Shown here: positions 57,501 to 64,000 of the stretch, one piece after another
How positions within the stretch are numbered: the first letter of the stretch is position 1
Layout of the letters: each line of letters starts with the position of its first letter
NCBI RefSeq assembly: GCF_040869045.1
Contig: NC_090319.1
Coordinates: forward strand, 68,296,779-68,360,778
Source: Eurosta solidaginis
Lineage: Eukaryota; Arthropoda; Insecta; Diptera; Tephritidae
Direction of reading: 5' to 3'
Length of the DNA stretch: 64,000 nucleotides
Notes under the pieces: generated by a model
Told to the model about the DNA's origin: nothing
Databases searched by the model: none
Seen by the model: the letters and a program-made list of their open reading frames with translations, nothing else
Program-made: the position numbers and the translations under genes

Positions 57501-60050
57501 AAGTCCAATTTTCACAGCTATTCTGCAACAGATGTCGCAGTGTTGTGAATATCAATTGGCACGAACCAGAATAGAAGTAGGATTAATGAAGACAAACAAA
57601 AAACCGCTGTGGTGGCTGAATAGTTATAGCAGCGGCGCCTAAACGTTGCCGATGAAGGAATTTAGCAGTTCCCGAAATGGATCTATACAACGAGCTTTGG
57701 CAGTTGTCTAAATTTTTTCTTTCTTCTATTCTAATTTAAAAATTTTTTCAATTAAGAAAAAATTTATCATAACAATAATAATGATAAAAAATTATTGTTA
57801 GGCCTTGAGCTCGATTCGAACCCGCGATCTTAAAATCAGTAGGCCGATATAACAACAAAAAATGTTAATACATCCCAGAGCACGGGGAAAAAAGTGTCAA
57901 TAAAAATATGACACTATGGCAGCATTGCCAACAAACAAGTCCAATTTTCACAGCTATTCTGCAACAGATGTCGCAGTGTTGTGAATATCAATTGGCACGA
58001 ACCAGAATAGAAGTAGGATTAATGAAGACAAACAAAAAACCGCTGTGGTGGCTGAATAGTTATAGCAGCGGCGCCTAAACGTTGCCGATGAAGGAATTTA
58101 GCAGTTCCCGAAATGGATCTATACAACGAGCTTTGGCAGTTGTCTAAATTTTTTCTTTCTTCTATTCTAATTTAAAAATTTTTTCAATTAAGAAAAAATT
58201 TATCATAACAATAATAATGATAAAAAATTATTGTTAGGCCTTGAGCTCGATTCGAACCCGCGATCTTAAAATCAGTAGGCCGATATAACAACAAAAAATG
58301 TTAATACATCCCAGAGCATGGGAAAAAAAATGTCAATAAAAATATGACACTATGGCAGCATTGCCAACAAACAAGTCCAATTTTCACAGCTATTCTGCAA
58401 CAGATGTCGCAGTGTTGTGAATATCAATTGGCACGAACCAGAATAGAAGTAGGATTAATGAAGACAAACAAAAAACCGCTGTGGTGGCTGAATAGTTATA
58501 GCAGCGGCGCCTAAACGTTGCCGATGAAGGAATTTAGCAGTTCCCGAAATGGATCTATACAACGAGCTTTGGCAGTTGTCTAAATTTTTTCTTTCTTCTA
58601 TTCTAATTAAAAAATTTTTTCAATTAAGAAAAAATGTATCATAACAATAATAATGATAAAAAAAATTATTGTTAGGCCTTGAGCTCGATTCGAACCCGCG
58701 ATCTTAAAATCAGTAGGCCGATATAACAACAAAAAATGTTAATACATCCCAGAGCACGGGGAAAAAAGTGTCAATAAAAATATGACACTATGGCAGCATT
58801 GCCAACAAACAAGTCCAATTTTCACAGCTATTCTGCAACAGATGTCGCAGTGTTGTGAATATCAATTGGCACGAACCAGAATAGAAGTAGGATTAATGAA
58901 GACAAACAAAAAACCGCTGTGGTGGCTGAATAGTTATAGCAGCGGCGCCTAAACGTTGCCGATGAAGGAATTTAGCAGTTCCCGAAATGGATCTATACAA
59001 CGAGCTTTGGCAGTTGTCTAAATTTTTTCTTTCTTCTATTCTAATTTAAAAATTTTTTCAATTAAGAAAAAATTTATCATAACAATAATAATGATAAAAA
59101 ATTATTGTTAGGCCTTGAGCTCGATTCGAACCCGCGATCTTAAAATCAGTAGGCCGATATAACAACAAAAAATGTTAATACATCCCAGAGCATGGGAAAA
59201 AAAGTGTCAATAAAAATATGACACTATGGCAGCATTGCCAACAAACAAGTCCAATTTTCACAGCTATTCTGCAACAGATGTCGCAGTGTTGTGAATATCA
59301 ATTGGCACGAACCAGAATAGAAGTAGGATTAATGAAGACAAACAAAAAACCGCTGTGGTGGCTGAATAGTTATAGCAGCGGCGCCTAAACGTTGCCGATG
59401 AAGGAATTTAGCAGTTCCCGAAATGGATCTATACAACGAGCTTTGGCAGTTGTCTAAATTTTTTCTTTCTTCTATTCTAATTTAAAAATTTTTTCAATTA
59501 AGAAAAAATTTATCATAACAATAATAATGATAAAAAATTATTGTTAGGCCTTGAGCTCGATTCGAACCCGCGATCTTAAAATCAGTAGGCCGATATAACA
59601 ACAAAAAATGTTAATACATCCCAGAGCACGAGGAAAAAAGTGTCAATAAAAATATGACACTATGGCAGCATTGCCAACAAACAAGTCCAATTTTCACAGC
59701 TATTCTGCAACAGATGTCGCAGTGTTGTGAATATCAATTGGCACGAACCAGAATAGAAGTAGGATTAATGAAGACAAACAAAAAACCGCTGTGGTGGCTG
59801 AATAGTTATAGCAGCGGCGCCTAAACGTTGCCGATGAAGGAATTTAGCAGTTCCCGAAATGGATCTATACAACGAGCTTTGGCAGTTGTCTAAAAAAAAA
59901 TTTTTTCTTTCTTCTATTCTAATTTAAAAATTTTTTCAATTAAGAAAAAATTTATCATAACAATAATAATGATAAAAAATTATTGTTAGGCCTTGAGCTC
60001 AATTCGAACCCGCCATCTTAAAATCAGTAGGCCGATATAACAACAAAAAA
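45565..60050. repeat. 436-bp satellite, about 34 tandem monomers (14.5 kb)
   Basis: The anchor word TTGAGCTCGATTCGAACC starts at 45631, 46067, 46503 and so on to 59993, 34 occurrences (a few with one mismatch), usually 436 bp apart (variants 428, 429, 435, 438 and 442). Monomers differ at only a few positions. Each holds a perfect 10-bp inverted repeat (TAACAATAAT ... ATTATTGTTA) just before the anchor, small hairpins GTGTCA ... TGACAC, TGGCA ... TGCCA and CCGCTG ... CAGCGG, and a tRNA-like B box on the minus strand. No open frame of useful length. The last monomer breaks off at about 60050 after AACAACAAAAA, and the first begins at about 45565 with a slightly altered A-run. Confidence 0.97.
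48247..57368. repeat. Higher-order repeat: 7-monomer unit (3,043 bp) x3 within the satellite
   Basis: Diagnostic variants recur every seventh monomer. GGATTTATAC occurs in monomers starting 48247, 51290 and 54333; GTTATGCC precedes anchors 48683, 51726 and 54769; GCATGGGG falls in monomers 49555, 52598 and 55641; ATTAGCACG in 49991, 53034 and 56077; a one-base T-run deletion and then an 8-bp deletion follow in monomers 5 and 6. Block lengths are 3,043, 3,043 and 3,036 bp, the last differing by an extra 8-bp deletion in its final monomer and one added A. Monomers before 47811 and after 57369 do not follow the pattern. Private changes (for example GTCACAG at 54062) show the copies have diverged a little since. 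Confidence 0.9.
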
Positions 60051-60905
60051 AACCAATTGGTTGGTTATGGTATGGTTATGACTAGTGCGTTATGGTATGG
60101 CACCATTGACTAATTACATTGATTTCCATAAGGTTGGTTGGATCAGCTGTTTTATATGGATATGGATACGTCAAGTTTAAACGGCCCTTTACGTCATATG
60201 GGCTATACTGGAATACAAAAAACTAAAGCCTTTACGTCGAATACGGCACTCATTTGAATTTCGTAAATAATTGTTTTGATCCGTTATTACTTTATATTTT
60301 CACGTGATATGGAAATACCAAATTTTATGGCTTTTCTCATGGTTTGGCAAGTAACGCAATGACCAACCAATTTCACTCAAATGTTAAATATGAATCTGTC
60401 AAGCTTTTCATAAAAATGATAACAAATTTTGAATCTAACAAGTACTTGCAGCCTATATTTCATGTATTACCTCAATCCTAATCACCATTTCAGTGCTATA
60501 GCGATGTGAAAAATTGAATTCGATCACGGATCGTATGACACGATACGGGCCCAGACCGAAATTATTTAAAAAAATTTCAGACCCCCAAATGAGCTGATAT
60601 TCTGCGAGAGGGATTTGGTTCGTTAAATCTGCACAGCGAATCAGATTTTTCACTGTAATTCTTGTTTTCGAGATATTCCTGTATTAAATTACGAAAATCA
60701 CGCTGTGGCTTCGTTCGATACGTAATTTTGCTCCAAAAACTAATCTTCATTAAAAATCGACTTATAACATTTGAAAGCGCAATCATTTTACAAAACCCTG
60801 TATGATTCCTCCGATATTTACTTGTCGCCTATACATTTTTATCCTCAACGAACAAATGCGCTATAAACAAAAGCAATATATGTTGCAGTAGTAAATAAAT
60901 AAGGA
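60051..60905. other. Right flank of the satellite
   Basis: Begins with CCAATTGGTTGG and a short GGTTATGGTATGG motif repeated twice. A fragment related to the 41768-42005 element may lie at 60525-60555. Minus-strand frames of under 70 codons have no domain. Confidence 0.4.
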
Positions 60906-60907
60906 AA

Positions 60908-61195
60908 ACTGCAAAGCGCGATATAACTCCGAAGAGAATTTAGGCCGAGCTTCTCTTCTAATTTGCGTTGTGTTACTTTTAGATTTTGCCACAACAAAGT
61001 TCTTGCAGACGAGTTTTCACTGAAAAGCTTTCATGGCAGAAATACACTCGGAGGGTTTGCCAAATCACTGCGATCGATGCCTAGACCCTTCTTAGAAAAA
61101 CTTTTTTCGAATTGAAAAAACTTGTTTCTAAATTATTGATGTTTCTCTGTCTGAGGCGGAGCACGCTACCACCACATAGCGGCGGGCGCAGTAAA
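60908..61195 (-). mobile_element. tRNA-derived SINE copy with internal deletion
   Basis: Minus-strand SINE: 3' end GCGCGATATAACTCCGAAGA, body GCCGAGCTTCTCTTC, GAGTTTTCACTGAAAAGCTT and GGCAGAAATACACTCGGAGG, head GGCGGAGCACGCTACCACCA with the B-box side deleted. About 40 bp around the GACTCC...GGCATC block is missing. Confidence 0.7.
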
Positions 61196-61752
61196 AGGAG
61201 TAGTCATAAAATCTTTTAATTTTAACATTTTTTTTTTTTTAAGTTTAATATAATTTTATTTCGAGCACGCAAGGTTTGGATTTCAAATTTGTGAAAAATT
61301 GTGGAGAACATAATGCAAACCTAATATAGTTTGAAGAATAATATCTCCAATTGCAAAGTTAGCCTTCTAAAAAAAAGACTAAATTTGCACGGAATATAGT
61401 TTCACTTCCAAATTCTGCATGTTGCTTTGTAATAAAAAGAAGTTTTAGTAATAAAGAAACGTAGGGAATATAGCAGAGAAACGTATTCTTAACACTTCCA
61501 GGTACAAATATCTTGAAAACCAGAAAAGTTGTGGCTCATTTTTAGTACAACTTGAATAGCTGACCGAATTATGTCATAACGTTTCGGAAGCTCAAAGGCA
61601 CACCATAAGGAAAAAGATGGCTTTTCATGACCAAAATAATAACATATCAGTTTTAAATGTCAAATAACCAAAAAAGGGGGGTTTTTGAGTGAGAGTTGAA
61701 TCTACTACTAGGCATCATTAACTGAAACTCTTAAAATCAAAGAGCTGTACCC
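61196..61752. other. Unassigned AT-rich DNA
   Basis: No gene or repeat recognised. Confidence 0.4.
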
Positions 61753-62098
61753 TGGCGTAACGATACAAGGTGGCAGCACGGGACAGCTGATTATAAACTT
61801 TTTTTATTTGATTTGATACATCAACTTCCGGCGCAGTACGATTTTGACATTTGTCCATCGAATTAACAACAACAAAGAACATGGAACTTTTGTATATGTT
61901 TGTAGCACAAATCACACACAGAAGATTGCGCATTCACGAGTTCAAAATTGCTTCGATCTGCGCATCTACGAGGAAAATGACGTCAAAATTGCGCATAAAA
62001 AACAGCTGATCTTTTGTTTACATGCGCAATGCGCAATCTTGTTAGTGTGATTTGTGTGTTTGTAGGTATGTCACCATGCCACCTTGTATCGTTCCGCC
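61753..62098. mobile_element. Inverted-repeat element with nested inner palindrome, 346 bp
   Basis: Outer ends GGCGTAACGATACAAGGTGG then CA, and TG then CCACCTTGTATCGTTCCGCC, match at 20 of 22 positions. Inside, ACAAATCACACACAGAAGAT then TGCGCAT at about 61907-61933 is mirrored by ATGCGCAATCTTGTTAGTGT then GATTTGTGTGTT at about 62029-62060. The two short opposite-strand frames across it are arm translations. Confidence 0.75.
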
Positions 62099-62099
62099 A

Positions 62100-63785
62100 T
62101 GTTCGGTACGATAAGAAAATTATTCGCTGCTGTATATCATGCTTTCTACTGTAGGGTTAATTATTCCCTAACAATAAAGGAATGCATTGATTTCTTATAA
62201 AATACTATTTTTAATCAATACAAATTAAAACTTCTTCTTTGCACAAATTCTAGAGATCACCAACTAACTTTTCGATAACTCAAGAAAATCCAGTACAGAT
62301 AAATTCAGCTTAACGTACCAAATAGATTGAAAAGGAATCGATAATACCTACACTACTCTATTGTATACAATACTAAATGTGTCAACTAAGCGATAAACGT
62401 CAAAATTACAAACAGCCTCACTCACCTGATGCAACTCCCAGGTCTAGAGTTGCATTTTTGGTACGCAGGACTACTTTAAGCTGAGTTGCATTTGATAGTT
62501 TAATAAAACTCTTTAGTATTTACAGATGAAGTAGTTGCATATATTTCCGCAGAAATATATACATAGTAGAAGATTTGGAGCCTCCAACAATGCGGAAACA
62601 TACGGAAAGCAAATTTACTTAAATTAGAGTCAAAAAAGTTTTGAGAAACTTAACGAAATATAAAGCGCCACAAGTGTATAACCATCATCCAGTGAGTTTT
62701 CTGGCTCCGTACCACGCTCAATCCTCACGGAAATGCTTTGGGTCATTGAGAGACTTGAGAAGCAGAGGTCGTGATATTTGTGTACACATGAGCTGTGATA
62801 GGATCACAAATTGAACCAAAATTATATCTGGATTTATTTTGCTCAAATCGTTGTTGCATTTACAAGAAAAATTATTTATTTGGCTCAGGATCTTTGCGAC
62901 GGGATGATGGCTTATGTTTCTTCAGGAAAAATTTCCTTCTATGGCTGTTTACACAAATGCATAAGGGCAAAATTATATAAACGCTTTGGTCGATTCAAAG
63001 CAAACATAACGCAAGGCGCTTCATTGTTTTTCGTATGGCGTTATCAAAGCGTAGGCACGCATCCAAAGCGTTTATGTAATATATATACAGATGAGTTAAA
63101 TTTATGGCAGATTCTATATCTTGCTAAGCAAAGTTTGTTCAATGTTAAGGGACTCACAAAGTTGAGAAATTCACAAAGAAGGATTTACGAAAGCGTCATA
63201 TCGATAACATTGTTGTTTTTTCATTTAAAAATGTAGTTACCAGATTCTTGTATTACACAAATATAATGAACTTGGGTACAGAAATTAAGAAATCCTAGAA
63301 AATACTGAGTTTTTTAAAAGTTTTTCACAATAATTTGAAAAACTCTACGTTTACTATGCTTTTAACACTTAGAGGAGTAACCTCATGTAATAAATTAAAT
63401 TTTTAATGAAAATCAATAACTCTGAACTGGACAATTTTCGCCATGATATAAAATTAAAATGCTGTGGAACAGGCGCAACACTTTTATTTATTTTAAGCGA
63501 GTGCTTGTCAGAAGAAGAACAACACACACTTATCCACAATGCACTCGACCAATAACAATTTTCGTATGTTTATTCAATTTGGCAGAAATGTGAATGGTTG
63601 CATTTGTGCTGATATCGATAAATTTCCATTTTGCTTTGGTCAATCATAGAAAAAGTGTATCTCTAATTCGAAAATAATATAGTTCCTAGAGATGGAACAT
63701 ATGTAAACGCGTAGATTAATGACGATTTATTGTAGATTAAGGCATGTTTAAACGTAGTCTTAACTTATTTTTCATACCTCTCTCA
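62100..63785. other. Unassigned right-hand region
   Basis: CGATAAACGTCAAAATTACA at 62391 resembles the core of the 1738-3014 foldback arms, with CTCACCTGATG after it, so a small relic is possible. An open frame of 141 codons at 62811-63236 has a Met start but no recognisable domain or splice context and sits in AT-rich DNA; I do not call it a gene. Confidence 0.4.
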
Positions 63786-63787
63786 AT

Positions 63788-63918
63788 ATTGACAAATGTT
63801 CCGTTCCAATGAATCGTGATCCAGATACGGATAGAAATTTAACATGCAAATGCAACAACAATGTGATCCATATGCCATCTGGACCACTGTTCATTGGAAC
63901 GCGAGGAATGTGTCAAAG
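63788..63918. mobile_element. Small foldback element, 131 bp
   Basis: Left arm TTGACAAATGTTCCGTTCCA then ATGAATCGTGATCCAGAT; right arm ATCTGGACCACTGTTCATTG then GAACGCGAGGAATGTGTCAA. Arms of about 40-45 bp with several mismatches. Related words occur near 40250-40303. Confidence 0.6.
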
Positions 63919-64000
63919 AACTTTCAAACAACTTTCGAATAAACAAATAAACACATTGAGTGAGTGTAGCAATGATATTTATACTCGGTTAATTGACGTC

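Noticed and set aside
45565..60050. CRISPR-like or gene-cluster interpretation of the regular array
   Set aside because: The unit is 436 bp with no unique spacers and no open frame; it is a eukaryotic satellite.
62811..63236. 141-codon plus-strand frame as a new gene
   Set aside because: No domain, no splice context and AT-rich base composition similar to its surroundings; might be real, but I cannot support it.

Overview
The window looks like nuclear DNA of an insect, most likely a cyclorrhaphan fly (a tephritid would fit). It is AT-rich, has spliced genes with short GT-AG introns, holds two takeout/juvenile-hormone-binding-protein (JHBP) genes, and is crowded with insect-type transposons: Ty3/gypsy, Jockey/CR1-like, RNase H-bearing and RTE-like LINEs, a tRNA-derived SINE and many foldback elements. 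The species assignment is inference. There is no bacterial or organellar signal and no CRISPR array.

Layout. 0-8 kb: a broken gypsy element, a foldback element, a decayed Jockey-like LINE carrying a SINE insertion, then a SINE that abuts a 5'-truncated LINE with an open 2.3 kb reverse transcriptase frame, then a foldback element whose arms are built of short subrepeats. 8-17 kb: dispersed repeats, a solo LTR with a 4-bp target duplication, a 646-bp palindromic element, a full-length SINE and low-complexity arrays. 17.4-21.7 kb: the last three exons of one takeout-like gene (gene A), whose 5' exons I could not find. 22-40 kb: LINE debris (RNase H type and RTE type), two copies of one terminal-inverted-repeat element, several palindromes and one possible promoter with first exon near 33.2 kb. 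41-42.5 kb: three small inverted-repeat elements in a row. 42.9-43.9 kb: a complete four-exon takeout gene (gene B, 249 aa). 45.6-60.05 kb: a 14.5 kb tandem satellite of about 34 copies of a 436-bp monomer. Its centre is a higher-order repeat: seven monomers (3,043 bp) repeated three times. 60-64 kb: a SINE, a terminal-inverted-repeat element, a small foldback and otherwise unassigned AT-rich DNA.

The only host genes I can support are A and B. Both are on the plus strand and share intron position and phase before the exon encoding the middle of the domain, so they look like members of a tandem takeout cluster, secreted carriers of hydrophobic ligands. Almost everything else is mobile or repetitive. 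The most notable object is the higher-order satellite, which carries a tRNA-like B-box segment in nearly every monomer and starts about 1.7 kb beyond gene B.
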